This document shows positions 52,542 to 62,052 of a DNA stretch of 64,000 bases, in pieces. The notes beneath the pieces are model-generated. The model had not been told where the DNA came from, did not search any database, and worked only from the letters and a program-made list of their open reading frames with translations. This stretch comes from Bacteroidales bacterium UBA6229 (GTDB lineage: Bacteria > Bacteroidota > Bacteroidia > Bacteroidales > F082). Each line of letters opens with the position of its first letter. Position 1 is the first letter of the stretch. Both the position numbers and the translations under genes were made by a program. The stretch is taken from the NCBI GenBank assembly GCA_002440975.1, contig DJWN01000064.1:5408-69407 (forward strand), read 5' to 3'.

Positions 52542-53258
52542 TTACTGTCGTTGCGCAACAGTGATAATATTTTGATTCAATTCATCCGATTCTACTCTGC
52601 CATCACGCAGCCTAACGATGCGATGTGCATACAGGGCAATATCCTCTTCGTGTGTAACAACGATGATCGTATTGCCTGCCTGATGAATCGTTTCGAGCAA
52701 ACCCATTATTTCAACAGAGGTTTTGGAGTCCAGATTTCCAGTTGGTTCATCAGCCAAAATGATTGATGGATTATTCACCAATGCCCTGGCAATGGCAACT
52801 CGCTGGCGCTGACCACCTGACAATTCATTTGGCCGATGTTTGGTTCGATCTGTTAACTGCACATCGGCCAACACTTTTTCTGCTATCTCTAACCGCTGTT
52901 GCTTGCCAATCCCGGAATAAACAAGGGGTAACATCACATTTTCGAGTGCAGTGGAGCGGGGAAGGAGATTAAACGTCTGGAAAATAAACCCTATTTCTTT
53001 GTTTCGTATATCAGCCAACTCGTTGTCGTTCATTCGACTGACGTCTTTTCCGTTCAAAAAATAGGAGCCAGCCGTTGGTGTGTCCAAACAGCCCAAAAGA
53101 TTCATCAGGGTTGATTTTCCGGAACCCGATGGCCCCATCAGGGCAACATACTCATTACGCCGGATATTAAGCGTGATTTCATCAAGTGCTTTAACTATTT
53201 CTGTTCCAACCTTATAGTGGCGTGAAATTGCTTCAAGACGAATCATATTGTTATCCAT
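52542..53258 (-). CDS. LolD/MacB-type ABC transporter ATPase without a permease
   Basis: This ~238-residue ATPase has Walker [10 protein letters not shown], the Q-loop region [14 protein letters not shown], signature [15 protein letters not shown], Walker [13 protein letters not shown] and the H-loop [16 protein letters not shown]. The NLLPR and TAL(E)NVMLPL patterns are of the MacB/LolD class, which moves lipoproteins or peptides across the envelope. No permease is next to it, so it pairs with one elsewhere. The ATG at 53258 fits the promoter at 53279. Confidence 0.88.
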   Translation of the reverse strand: MDNNMIRLEAISRHYKVGTEIVKALDEITLNIRRNEYVALMGPSGSGKSTLMNLLGCLDTPTAGSYFLNGKDVSRMNDNELADIRNKEIGFIFQTFNLLPRSTALENVMLPLVYSGIGKQQRLEIAEKVLADVQLTDRTKHRPNELSGGQRQRVAIARALVNNPSIILADEPTGNLDSKTSVEIMGLLETIHQAGNTIIVVTHEEDIALYAHRIVRLRDGRVESDELNQNIITVAQRQ

Positions 53259-53278
53259 GAGCAGGTATTTTGAAAAAA

Positions 53279-53286
53279 CAAAGTTA
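53279..53286 (-). promoter_or_regulatory. Promoter -7 element for the ABC ATPase
   Basis: TAACTTTG on the minus strand matches TAnnTTTG, 21 bases upstream of the ATG at 53258. It overlaps the frame of a longer 5' extension, which argues against that extension. Confidence 0.4.
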
Positions 53287-53296
53287 CTAAACAAAT

Positions 53297-54088
53297 CTAC
53301 ATCTTTAAGGTAAAATGTTGCTTTGCAATTCCCTTTCTGAAAAACACCAATCCAAATTGATAGAGATCAATAGAAAGGCTTACCTGATCATTATTTCGAA
53401 TTTCGTTCCAGGCGTCATCCATATCGGCTGACCAATGAATGTCGTCGAAAATAAAAACACTGTTGTCATGAACTTTAGTTAGGCAATGCTTAAAATAATC
53501 GAGGGTTGGGATTTTTTGGTGATTCCCGTCAAAAAAAACAAGATCGAGCCGGGGCACTTCATTCAGTACCTCTGTCAAGGTCTGGTTAAAATTTCCTATA
53601 ACTATATTTACATTCCTGGTTTCGAGTCTTTCGAAGCTATTGGCTGCCACTTGTGCCATCGATGCACAGCCTTCGAGTGTGATAACTTTCGAATCAGGAT
53701 TTCCCAATGCCAATGCTGCGGCCCCCAAACCGGCAGCCGTGCCAAACTCAAGCATATATTCGGGCTTGAAATGATGCGACAATCGAAAAAGCAGCCGGTT
53801 AAAACGTTCGGCATGTGAGCGTCTTTTCACAAGCTGCTGCACCCTGGCCCGATAGGTGATAAACACTTTTGAGCCAGCTGAGGCACCAAAATCAACTGTT
53901 TCGATAAAGTTTCGGTTACTAAGCAAGCGTTTGCGCTGGCGTTGTAATGCTTCATATTCGGGATAATGATGATTATCGTAAAGCACTTCACCAGCCAATT
54001 GATAAACAAATGGGGAATGCAGTCCGTGTAATCCTTTTGCCCTGAATAAATAAGCTATAAACTCACTTGCTTTGTTTATAAAGCTCAT
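53297..54088 (-). CDS. Class I SAM-dependent methyltransferase
   Basis: This 263-residue protein has a Rossmann methyltransferase core: [17 protein letters not shown] (SAM motif I), [21 protein letters not shown] (motif II), [17 protein letters not shown] and [17 protein letters not shown]. The N-terminal helix [24 protein letters not shown] is typical of an unnamed Bacteroidota family. The acidic DGNHQ/DDIHW pair resembles O-methyltransferases of the Methyltransf_24 group. The substrate is unknown. The adjacent ABC ATPase follows in the same direction, but its start falls before this gene's stop region, so coupling is uncertain. Confidence 0.8.
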   Translation of the reverse strand: MSFINKASEFIAYLFRAKGLHGLHSPFVYQLAGEVLYDNHHYPEYEALQRQRKRLLSNRNFIETVDFGASAGSKVFITYRARVQQLVKRRSHAERFNRLLFRLSHHFKPEYMLEFGTAAGLGAAALALGNPDSKVITLEGCASMAQVAANSFERLETRNVNIVIGNFNQTLTEVLNEVPRLDLVFFDGNHQKIPTLDYFKHCLTKVHDNSVFIFDDIHWSADMDDAWNEIRNNDQVSLSIDLYQFGLVFFRKGIAKQHFTLKM

Positions 54089-54180
54089 TACGAATTGTTT
54101 GTAAGATTCGGTTACAAAAATAAGAAAATATCAATCTGATTTTAAGTAAAAATACGTAAGCAATCATTTCAAATTTCTTC

Positions 54181-55731
54181 CTATTCAAATGCAATTTTTT
54201 GGATAAAGAATACACTTCTTGGATTATTGCTGACAAGCCGGCTGTTGTTGATCTTTTGATTGGCTGTAACAACAAAATAATTGCTGTACCAATAATCCAG
54301 CCGGCCAAAGTTCTCTTCCAGAAGCCGGTCATTCGAAAAGCGTAAGTCCAGGTTTGTGCGGGCAGGTTCTCCTATCAGCTCTCCGTCCGGATCGAAAAGC
54401 TTACTGTGCAACACACCTTCGTGATAAGCAGCTGCCAACACCTCCGACTCGTGAGCCGACACAATAACATGACGCTCGAGCTCATAGCTGGTCATATCTC
54501 GTATCTGAAAGGTATTGAGCCAGTTAACGCTACCCTCATTATTGAATGAAACCAGTATGGTATTGAAAAACTGATATCCCTCGAAAATGGTGTAAGTATA
54601 GGGTATCGGACGGCCATAAAAATCATAATCAATCCTTGATTCAACCCGATAACGTGGGCGAAATGCCTCTGCCGAAAATAACAACAGTCCATCCTTTTTG
54701 ATCAGCTGAGGTTCGTAGAACTGAAATGCTATATCGGTTTCTTCTATGTTCACTTTTCCTCGGGATTGTTGCTGCCTGTAGCGCATCAGATCCTCGCTGG
54801 CCAAGGCATTATCAATATTTGGCAAAGAGGCAAAAGGATGATACTGAATATTGCTTTGTCCGTTTGGTTTCAACTGCAAATAAAACAAGCCTGCCGCCTC
54901 ACGAGCTGTTGTTTCCTGTGCGTTTTTCAGGACAATGGGCTTGCTTTTCTCGCGTTCGTAAGTGCCAATAGCCACCACTTCATCAGTTTGACTTAAAAAC
55001 CCAACTGATGCCAAATACCGGTTTTGCTCGTCCGTAATCTCAAAGCGATTGATTAATTGACCATTTACATCAAAAATTAAAAATATATCCGCCTCAAATC
55101 TTTTATTTCCAAAACGTTTTATAAAAACGCCAAATTTTCTGCTATTTGGCATAAGGTCTATCTCACTGATCAAATACTGTCCTTCAGATAATAGATCGAT
55201 TGGTGTTAAACTCCCTTTCGAAAGATCGAAAAATAGCAGGTCGGCCTGATTATCTGCTAAATTAACACCTATCATTAATTTATCATCAACAGCAGCAAGC
55301 TTGCTAATTTCGGCCTGTGCCGGAAAATCTCCTCCCATGAGGCTGAACTTTTCATTCTTCAAATGAAAACTTACAATTTCATAAGGTATTGACCCCTGCC
55401 TTTTGCCCGTATTATTTAAAAATAAAACGACCAATCGTTCCTCTGTTGAAAGAATCTTATGTATGCGCATACCTTCCGAAAGTGAAACAAGCTTAACCCA
55501 CTGTTCGGTAAGATTGGTATCTAGTTTCGAAAAATACCATTTGCGTCTGTTATTTTCGTCCAGCTCGCTACGCTCATAAAATAGCATTAAGCCCTCCTTG
55601 CCCAACAACTCAAAGCCATAGCTCTTGCTATCGATCCGGGTTGGTAATTCCAGTCTCACAGGTTCATATTCCTGAGCCTGTATTGACGAGATGATTAAAA
55701 ATAAAAATAATATACAGCCGAATTGCTTCAT
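54181..55731 (-). CDS. Large exported protein of unknown function, probable beta-propeller
   Basis: This ~516-residue exported protein has a signal peptide (FGCILFLFLIISSIQAQ) and repeating four-strand segments of 40-60 residues, e.g. RRKWYFSKLDTNLTEQWVKLV, NRYLASVGFLSQTDEVVAIG and HESEVLAAAYHEGVLHSKLFDPDGELIG. The pattern resembles WD-like beta-propellers found in Bacteroidota periplasmic proteins. There is no sorting domain and no lipobox. I do not recognise a named family. The ATG at 55731 is preferred because the signal peptide starts there. The methyltransferase follows in the same direction after a 92-base gap. Confidence 0.6.
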   Translation of the reverse strand: MKQFGCILFLFLIISSIQAQEYEPVRLELPTRIDSKSYGFELLGKEGLMLFYERSELDENNRRKWYFSKLDTNLTEQWVKLVSLSEGMRIHKILSTEERLVVLFLNNTGKRQGSIPYEIVSFHLKNEKFSLMGGDFPAQAEISKLAAVDDKLMIGVNLADNQADLLFFDLSKGSLTPIDLLSEGQYLISEIDLMPNSRKFGVFIKRFGNKRFEADIFLIFDVNGQLINRFEITDEQNRYLASVGFLSQTDEVVAIGTYEREKSKPIVLKNAQETTAREAAGLFYLQLKPNGQSNIQYHPFASLPNIDNALASEDLMRYRQQQSRGKVNIEETDIAFQFYEPQLIKKDGLLLFSAEAFRPRYRVESRIDYDFYGRPIPYTYTIFEGYQFFNTILVSFNNEGSVNWLNTFQIRDMTSYELERHVIVSAHESEVLAAAYHEGVLHSKLFDPDGELIGEPARTNLDLRFSNDRLLEENFGRLDYWYSNYFVVTANQKINNSRLVSNNPRSVFFIQKIAFE

Positions 55732-55799
55732 TTGAATTTGGTATGCTAGCAAGCTAACGAAAATAAATAATTTTTATGATACCAGAGTTTTAAAAACAA

Positions 55800-55831
55800 A
55801 ACTGCACAAGGAAACTATCCCTTGTGCAGTT
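55800..55831 (-). terminator. Terminator after the T9SS cargo gene
   Basis: Perfect 12-nt arms at 55800-55811 and 55820-55831 have an 8-nt loop, followed on the minus strand by T-rich sequence. Confidence 0.8.
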
Positions 55832-55852
55832 CATTTTCGATTCTATTGTAAA

Positions 55853-57496
55853 TTATTTTACAAAACGAGTATTGGTGTAAGTACCATCTTCAAAGCTGAA
55901 GCCTATCATGTAAACTCCTTGTTTGAGGCTGGATACATCAATCCGGCTGTCACCGGCATTCAGTTGATTACTGTAAACCAGTTTACCGGTCATGTCAACA
56001 ATCTGAATGCTTGCATCAGCTTCCAAACTGAATCTGATTTGATCAGTAACAGGATTGGGATACACTTTAACTGTTTGTGTCATCATTTCGTTAACGCCAA
56101 CGGTTCCTTGTCCAATTACCCTAACGTAATCAACCTCCCAGGTGGAGGCAGCAGCGGTAGTGGAAGTGTACTTAAAGGCCACATACAATTTAGGATTTGC
56201 ATAAGAAAGAATATCCATTGAACCGGATTCTGCCCATTCGTATCCACCCGATGACCAGTCGAACTGATCTGTTAAATCTGTCCAACTAAAATCATTGGGA
56301 TTGCCCTGTCCGTCGTAATCACTTGAAACCATCATACGAAGCGGATCGCCGTCAAAATTGTAAGCTGTACGGAAGCTGAGATTTGCAGACTGCATATTGG
56401 TGATATCCATTTCGGGGCTGATCAACCAGTCTTCATTAAGCATAGCACTGCCTGAAAAACCTGACATACGCGCAAACTGATCAGCACCAAAAGTACTGTG
56501 CGACCATTCCTGATCTCCAACAACGTTATAAGTACTCATAACCCCTAAATCCTGGTCAAAGGGCTCGTTGAGCAATGCAACCGTGTTTGAAGTAGTTATG
56601 GTAACCTCAGGATAAGCTCCATCAGTTTTATAATCAATATTTTCGCCAAGATTTGTATAAGGGAAAATGGCGAAATGATAGGTTGTATTAGGCTCCAAAG
56701 CACTAAAAACATGCGCTTCCTGACCAAAAGGCACATTCCAGACAATATATCCCATTGAGATATCCAGATTGTTCGCAACAGGAGTACCATCAACCGGAAG
56801 ATCAAAATTCAATCCTCTGGTTACCAATGCTTCACCAAGAATCAGATAAGCATCCGGTAGCTGTTCACCGGTAGCGTCTGTCCAGCTGAGGTTAACACCC
56901 AGATCTCCGGTTTCAGCAGCAAAAGCGGTGGGATAATTGGAAGGTTCGGGTTTGATCACTATATCTCCGCTGATGGAGAAGTCGTCATAAAAAACGGAAC
57001 CGCCTGAATTACCGTCCTGTTTGTAAACACGCACTTCAAAGCGAAATTTTGCCGCACTGGCAGGAGCTGTTAGTATCTGTGAATAATGCATCCAGTTGGC
57101 ATTATCTTCGCTGTAGGTGCCCGGGCGCAAAACCTCAGCATCATCATCCAGGTAGGTATTGCCCTCGTCCATCCAGTATGACCAGATACGGGTGCGGGCA
57201 GCCGGATCGTTGTCATAATAATAATACTCAATGGTATAAGTGGTTCCGGGAACAATACCATCAACATCCTGCTGAAAATCAAGGGTGCCATCGCCAGAAG
57301 TGTGACGGGCCGAAAAACTACCACCATGAACAGTGGTCGATTCCTTGGAAATGCTTTCGGCCTTGTTCCATCCGGTAGGTTCGGTATCAGAGTTCCATGC
57401 TTCAAGGTTGCCATTCACAACCAGGTTTTGGGCTTGCAGAGGCATTAAAAATGCTACAAAAGTCAGACTTAAAATAGTAAAGATAAGTTTTTTCAT
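55853..57496 (-). CDS. Secreted T9SS cargo with choice-of-anchor-type lectin domains
   Basis: This ~547-residue protein starts at the ATG at 57496, where a signal peptide begins (LIFTILSLTFVAFLMPLQAQ). Residues ~25-190 look like a CBM4/9-like carbohydrate-binding beta sandwich (LVVNGNLEAWNSDTEPTGW, GGSVFYDDFSISG). A fibronectin-like segment follows (LGVNLSWTDATGEQLPDAYLI, EPNTTYHFAIFPYT), then a choice-of-anchor-J-like jelly roll (~330-470, LLNEPFDQDLG, EVDYVRVIG). The last ~75 residues are a type A T9SS sorting domain (KVYPNPVTDQIRFSLE, IVDMTGKLVY, SSLKQGVYMIGF). It is exported by the system encoded at 16234-22375 and probably binds glycans. Confidence 0.88.
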   Translation of the reverse strand: MKKLIFTILSLTFVAFLMPLQAQNLVVNGNLEAWNSDTEPTGWNKAESISKESTTVHGGSFSARHTSGDGTLDFQQDVDGIVPGTTYTIEYYYYDNDPAARTRIWSYWMDEGNTYLDDDAEVLRPGTYSEDNANWMHYSQILTAPASAAKFRFEVRVYKQDGNSGGSVFYDDFSISGDIVIKPEPSNYPTAFAAETGDLGVNLSWTDATGEQLPDAYLILGEALVTRGLNFDLPVDGTPVANNLDISMGYIVWNVPFGQEAHVFSALEPNTTYHFAIFPYTNLGENIDYKTDGAYPEVTITTSNTVALLNEPFDQDLGVMSTYNVVGDQEWSHSTFGADQFARMSGFSGSAMLNEDWLISPEMDITNMQSANLSFRTAYNFDGDPLRMMVSSDYDGQGNPNDFSWTDLTDQFDWSSGGYEWAESGSMDILSYANPKLYVAFKYTSTTAAASTWEVDYVRVIGQGTVGVNEMMTQTVKVYPNPVTDQIRFSLEADASIQIVDMTGKLVYSNQLNAGDSRIDVSSLKQGVYMIGFSFEDGTYTNTRFVK

Positions 57497-57536
57497 AAGC
57501 TTAAAATTTTGAGAATAATTCCACAATTTCAAACGC

Positions 57537-57544
57537 CAAAGTTA
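57537..57544 (-). promoter_or_regulatory. Promoter -7 element for the T9SS cargo
   Basis: TAACTTTG on the minus strand matches TAnnTTTG, 41 bases upstream of the ATG. No -33 TTG is at ideal spacing. Confidence 0.4.
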
Positions 57545-57584
57545 AGGATAAAAAAAGCTTGATAGATTAAAAAAACAATAAAAA

Positions 57585-57612
57585 AGGGCTGATCACCAAT
57601 GGATCAAGCCCT
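57585..57612 (-). terminator. Terminator after dnaK
   Basis: AGGGCT-GATC (57585-57594) pairs with GATC-A-AGCCCT (57602-57612) with one bulged base and a 7-nt loop. The minus strand continues with a long T-run. Confidence 0.75.
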
Positions 57613-57636
57613 AAATATATTAAGATTAAGATAATT

Positions 57637-59556
57637 TTACTTTTTATCGTCAACCTCTTCAAAATCCACATCAGTTACTTCCTCATCGCCACCTTGTCCG
57701 GCAGATGAACCAGCGTTGGCATCAGCACCGGGTTGGGCACCAGCCTGAGACTGCTGTGTGTTTTTGTACATCTCCTCACTAGCCGACTGCCAGATCCCGT
57801 TAAGCTTTTCCATGGCTGCATCTATGGCGGGAATATCCTGACTTTGATGTGCTTTTTTGAGCTCTTCCAAGGCACTTTCTATTTCTGACTTCTTATCAGC
57901 CGGAAGTTTATCGCCGTATTCTTTCAACTGTTTTTCGGTTTGGAATACCAGAGCATCAGCTGAATTTAGTTTATCTATTTTCTCGCGTTCTTTCTTATCT
58001 GTTTCTGCATTAGCCGCAGCTTCATCCTTCATTTTCTGGATCTCGGCATCAGTAAGCCCAGAAGATGCTTCGATGCGGATACCTTGCGATTTTCCGGTAG
58101 CTTTGTCTTTGGCAGAAACGTGCAAAATACCGTTCGAGTCAATATCAAAAGTTACCTCAATCTGCGGAACGCCGCGAGGTGCAGGTGGAATATCGTTGAG
58201 ATGGAAACGTCCGATGCTCTTGTTTTGATTGGCCATTGGCCTCTCGCCCTGCAACACATGAATTTCAACAGAAGGTTGATTATCAGCTGCCGTTGAGAAC
58301 ACCTCTGATTTCTTGGTTGGAATAGTTGTGTTCGACTCGATGAGTTTTGTCATCACACCGCCAAGGGTTTCTATGCCCAGGCTAAGCGGTGTAACGTCGA
58401 GCAGAAGCACATCTTTAACCTCTCCGGTAAGCACACCGCCCTGAATAGCAGCACCAACAGCCACTACTTCATCAGGATTTACGCCTTTCGAAGGTTCTTT
58501 TCCGAAAAATTCTTTCACTATATTTTGGATCGCAGGAATACGTGTTGAACCACCAACCAAAATCACTTCATCCACATCACTTGCTGTCATTCCGGCATCT
58601 TTAAGTGCCTGACGGCAAGGTTCGATGGTTCCACGAATGAGTTTATCGGTGAGCTGTTCAAATTTCGATCGGGTGAGCTTACGAACAAGGTGCTTTGGCA
58701 CGCCATCAACCGGCATAATATAGGGCAGGTTGATCTCTGTTTCGGTAGAGCTGGAAAGTTCGATTTTTGCTTTTTCGGCTGCTTCTTTCAAGCGTTGAAG
58801 TGCCATCGGATCTTTACGCAGATCAAGGCCTTCGTCTTTTTTAAATTCGTCAGCCAGCCACTGAATCACCGCATCATCAAAATCGTCACCACCCAGGTGA
58901 GTATTACCATTGGTTGATTTTACTTCGAAAACTCCTTCACCTAATTCAAGGATTGAGATATCAAAAGTACCCCCACCAAGGTCGAACACGGCAACTTTTA
59001 CGTCATTTTTCTTTTTATCCAAACCGTAGGCTAAAGCTGCGGCGGTAGGCTCATTTATAATACGTTTTACTTTGAGACCAGCAATTTCACCGGCTTCCTT
59101 AGTAGCCTGTCTTTGGGAATCGCTAAAATAAGCGGGTACGGTAATTACTGCTTCGGTTACCGTTTGGCCCAGGTAATCTTCAGCGGTTTTCTTCATTTTC
59201 TGAAGCACCATAGCCGAAATTTCCTGCGGGGTGTACATACGGTCATCAATCTGAACGCGTGGTGTATTATTTTGACCTTTAACAACTTTATAAGGTACCC
59301 GGCCAACTTCTTTAGAAACCTGATCGAATGTTTCGCCCATAAAGCGCTTGATCGAAGAAACAGTCTTTTCGGGGTTTGTGATGGCTTGACGTTTGGCAGG
59401 ATCACCCACCTTGCGTTCTCCGTTTTCGGTAAATGCCACGATTGAAGGCGTTGTACGACGGCCTTCGCTGTTCGGGATTACAACCGGCTCGTTACCTTCC
59501 ATTACTGCAACGCATGAGTTGGTTGTTCCAAGGTCAATTCCAATTATTTTTCCCAT
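57637..59556 (-). CDS. dnaK: Chaperone DnaK (Hsp70)
   Basis: This 639-residue Hsp70 chaperone folds and protects proteins in the cytoplasm, using ATP. Visible are [17 protein letters not shown], the phosphate loop [26 protein letters not shown], the substrate-binding start [17 protein letters not shown], and the end [15 protein letters not shown]. The length is as expected. Grouped dnaJ or grpE genes are absent. An unusually strong Shine-Dalgarno sequence precedes the start. Confidence 0.97.
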   Translation of the reverse strand: MGKIIGIDLGTTNSCVAVMEGNEPVVIPNSEGRRTTPSIVAFTENGERKVGDPAKRQAITNPEKTVSSIKRFMGETFDQVSKEVGRVPYKVVKGQNNTPRVQIDDRMYTPQEISAMVLQKMKKTAEDYLGQTVTEAVITVPAYFSDSQRQATKEAGEIAGLKVKRIINEPTAAALAYGLDKKKNDVKVAVFDLGGGTFDISILELGEGVFEVKSTNGNTHLGGDDFDDAVIQWLADEFKKDEGLDLRKDPMALQRLKEAAEKAKIELSSSTETEINLPYIMPVDGVPKHLVRKLTRSKFEQLTDKLIRGTIEPCRQALKDAGMTASDVDEVILVGGSTRIPAIQNIVKEFFGKEPSKGVNPDEVVAVGAAIQGGVLTGEVKDVLLLDVTPLSLGIETLGGVMTKLIESNTTIPTKKSEVFSTAADNQPSVEIHVLQGERPMANQNKSIGRFHLNDIPPAPRGVPQIEVTFDIDSNGILHVSAKDKATGKSQGIRIEASSGLTDAEIQKMKDEAAANAETDKKEREKIDKLNSADALVFQTEKQLKEYGDKLPADKKSEIESALEELKKAHQSQDIPAIDAAMEKLNGIWQSASEEMYKNTQQSQAGAQPGADANAGSSAGQGGDEEVTDVDFEEVDDKK

Positions 59557-59564
59557 TTAGTTTT

Positions 59565-59570
59565 CCTCCT
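59565..59570 (-). promoter_or_regulatory. Strong Shine-Dalgarno sequence of dnaK
   Basis: AGGAGG within AAAAAGGAGGAAAAC lies 8 bases upstream of the dnaK ATG on the minus strand. Most genes in this window lack such a site, as is usual in Bacteroidota. Confidence 0.8.
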
Positions 59571-59815
59571 TTTTATCAAAATTTATGTTCAATTCTTATG
59601 CTTTGAATTGGTGTTTGTCAAGGATTGTGCCAAAACCATATGGAAGAAAAAAGTTACAAATAAAGGACTTATTCGGCCAAAACGAAAAAGCAAAGCGATT
59701 GTTAAACGCCTTTACTATCAACTATTTAACAATAAATTCTGCTGAGATCATGGGAAATGATAAACAGGAATGACAAAAAGACAGTTTGCGACAGCTCCAA
59801 GCCTGTCAGTGAAAA

Positions 59816-60802
59816 TCAACGTTCGAATCTAAAGCCCCAATTGTAATCTTCAACCAGTTTTGTTTCGCTAAGTACACTTAGTTTGTATGTTTTTTCTGCT
59901 TTGCTGCGAGCCGAAAAAATTCCGTAACCATTTGTAATGTTTGTGTACTGCGGTATTTCCTGAACGATGCTGTTTGAGGGTGCATTCACATCAATAAAAG
60001 TACTCAGCTCATCGCCTCCTGCCGAAATTGTAAGCACCACTTTGCCTGCCCATCGTTTTACGTTGAGTGCGTCATCAAGCTGCTGTCCCAGCCGGTTGTA
60101 AAAATCGCTACCCATATAGCTCACACTCATGGCTTCGCCTCCATTAAGATTTTGCGCATGACGGGTTCCCAGATTCCAGTCCATTTGCTTGTAAATAGTA
60201 TCCGGATTTCCGGGACGTAACTCTTTGTAATTAAAAACGAGTTGCACCTCATAACGTTTACCTCCGCGCGCCGAATTCCATTCAACCTGGGTGGCAAGGG
60301 TGGAAGCAAAATTGATCATATTAACCGGCCTTACAACGCCAAACGAAGCAATCAAATCCGTTTTAGCTTCGATGGCTTTCGATTCTGGTGCAATTTTCAG
60401 GGTATAGGTAGCTTCCGCATCAAGGCTTGCATCTGTGTAATAAAGCAACTGACTTGGAAAATAAAAAATTGAATCGCCAGCCAGCTTATTGTGAATAGTA
60501 AGGGTATCCAATACAACTGGAGTCAAGTCGTTGCCATTTTTCCTGCCCTGAAGGATTACATTAAGTTTTTCGGCATAGTTACTCGAATCCGGATCCTTTG
60601 CAATTTCAAGTGCATTTCCTGGCCCAAGAAAAGCTTTGGTGATTTTTATAAAATTGGTGTCCTGGCCGGCATCCAACAAGCCATAAACAATTGTAATATC
60701 TTTGTAGTCAGCATACAAATCAACATCTGTGCTGCACGAATTTAATCCTGCCCAAAGTGTGACCAAAACAACAAAAATGCCGGTAATCTTTTTGAAATTC
60801 AT
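59816..60802 (-). CDS. Exported lipoprotein, possibly DUF4249-like
   Basis: This 328-residue lipoprotein (WAGLNSCSTDVDLYADY) has a beta-rich body with patterns like those of DUF4249 proteins: an N-terminal DITIVYGLLDAGQDTNFIKITKAFLG, then a DTLTIHNK... YTLKIAP strand pair and a C-terminal EIPQYTNITNGYGIFSAR with the GxGIF motif near the end. DUF4249 lipoproteins often sit next to TonB-dependent receptors, but none is nearby. Family membership is tentative. It has a complete promoter of its own. Confidence 0.55.
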   Translation of the reverse strand: MNFKKITGIFVVLVTLWAGLNSCSTDVDLYADYKDITIVYGLLDAGQDTNFIKITKAFLGPGNALEIAKDPDSSNYAEKLNVILQGRKNGNDLTPVVLDTLTIHNKLAGDSIFYFPSQLLYYTDASLDAEATYTLKIAPESKAIEAKTDLIASFGVVRPVNMINFASTLATQVEWNSARGGKRYEVQLVFNYKELRPGNPDTIYKQMDWNLGTRHAQNLNGGEAMSVSYMGSDFYNRLGQQLDDALNVKRWAGKVVLTISAGGDELSTFIDVNAPSNSIVQEIPQYTNITNGYGIFSARSKAEKTYKLSVLSETKLVEDYNWGFRFER

Positions 60803-60862
60803 GAGTTCCTTGGATTATTTTGTAAAAAACATATCAGAAAATCCGGTTTCCTGATAAACGGC

Positions 60863-60892
60863 CAAAATTACAATATATTTTCTCCCATTCAA
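60863..60892 (-). promoter_or_regulatory. Promoter of the DUF4249-like lipoprotein gene
   Basis: On the minus strand TTG (60892-60890), a 19-nt spacer and TAATTTTG (60870-60863) form a complete -33/-7 promoter, about 60 bases before the start codon. Confidence 0.7.
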
Positions 60893-60986
60893 CCACAGAC
60901 CAGTAAACGGTATTCGATTAGTCGGTTAATGAAAACAACTCTTAGATTCGGCATGAAAATGGAATAGCCGATTTACAAATGCAAGA

Positions 60987-61132
60987 TTGAGTCCACCGCG
61001 AAAAGTCAATTTGCTACTAAATCCCCCAAGGGGGACTTTCTTAAACTGCTGATTTTTAGCTTTCCCCCTTTAGGAGGCAGGGGTCAAAAAGCTAAAATTC
61101 AGCAGTTTTTTGACTATTCGGAGTGGGCTCAA
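60987..61132. repeat. Structured inverted-repeat element (MITE- or REP-like)
   Basis: Terminal 23-nt arms (60987-61009, 61110-61132) are inverted copies with four mismatches. Inside them 20-nt arms (61043-61062, 61089-61108) pair with one mismatch, enclosing a C-run/G-run pair. A separate small hairpin CCCCCAAGGGGG lies at 61023-61034. No coding sequence and no clear target-site duplication were found. It sits between the DUF4249-like gene and the panB promoter. Confidence 0.65.
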
Positions 61133-61182
61133 GATTAAGTTTTTGGGGATCAGAAGCTATGTTTTCTACAATTAAAAATCAT

Positions 61183-61190
61183 TACTTTTG
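61183..61190 (+). promoter_or_regulatory. Promoter -7 element for panB
   Basis: TACTTTTG matches TAnnTTTG, 19 bases upstream of the preferred ATG at 61210. It lies just after the repeat element. Confidence 0.5.
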
Positions 61191-61209
61191 CATGAAAATC
61201 ATAACAATC

Positions 61210-62025
61210 ATGTATTCTTCAAAAGATATCCCAAAGATCACCACACATGTTCTTCAGGAGATGAAGCTTAAAGGTGAAAAAATTGCAATGCTTACAGCCT
61301 ACGATTATTCGATGGCACAAATTCTGGACGAAGCAGGCATTGATGTGATTTTAGTGGGAGATAGTGCCTCTAACGTAATGGCCGGGCACAAAACTACTTT
61401 GCCCATCACTTTAAACGAGATGATCTATCATGCCAGCTCGGTGGCCAGGGCAGTAAAAAGATCGCTGGTGGTTGTGGATATGCCTTTTGGCACTTACCAG
61501 GGTAATTCAAAAGAAGCCCTTTCGTCGGCCATCCGGATTATGAAAGAATCAGGAGCCAATGCCATCAAGATGGAAGGCGGCGAAGAAATTGTGGAATCGG
61601 TTGACAGAATCCTGAGTGCCGGCATTCCAATCTTAGGGCATCTCGGCCTCACACCGCAAAGCATCAATAAGTTCGGCACTTATGTGGTTCGGGCTACCGA
61701 CGACAAAGAAGCTGAAAAGCTGAGACGTGATGCAAAAATCCTTGAACAGGCAGGTTGTTTTGGCATCGTGCTCGAAAAAATTCCTGCACATCTGGCAGCC
61801 GAAGTAACACAAAGTGTCAGAATTCCAATTATTGGCATCGGTGCTGGCAATCAGGTGGACGGTCAGGTGCTGGTTTTGCATGATATGTTAGGCATTAATC
61901 AAAAGTTTTCGCCTCGTTTTTTACGTCGCTATCACAACCTGCACGACGAAATCAAGACCGCTGTTTTCAGTTACATTAGTGATGTGAAAACCGCTGACTT
62001 TCCTAATGAGCGGGAACAATATTAA
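61210..62025 (+). CDS. panB: 3-methyl-2-oxobutanoate hydroxymethyltransferase
   Basis: This 271-residue protein is PanB, which adds a hydroxymethyl group to 2-oxoisovalerate in pantothenate (coenzyme A) synthesis. Motifs are [73 protein letters not shown] and [22 protein letters not shown]. The start at 61210 is supported by the promoter; earlier in-frame codons lie inside it or in the repeat. The RluA-like gene follows after 27 bases. Confidence 0.95.
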   Translation: MYSSKDIPKITTHVLQEMKLKGEKIAMLTAYDYSMAQILDEAGIDVILVGDSASNVMAGHKTTLPITLNEMIYHASSVARAVKRSLVVVDMPFGTYQGNSKEALSSAIRIMKESGANAIKMEGGEEIVESVDRILSAGIPILGHLGLTPQSINKFGTYVVRATDDKEAEKLRRDAKILEQAGCFGIVLEKIPAHLAAEVTQSVRIPIIGIGAGNQVDGQVLVLHDMLGINQKFSPRFLRRYHNLHDEIKTAVFSYISDVKTADFPNEREQY

Positions 62026-62052
62026 TCACCTCCGTTAACTCTTGTTTTGTAT

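Noticed and set aside
59585..59773. Small plus-strand reading frame of 62 residues upstream of dnaK
   Set aside because: It covers the AT-rich dnaK leader region and reads as low-complexity sequence without a fold, promoter or ribosome site.
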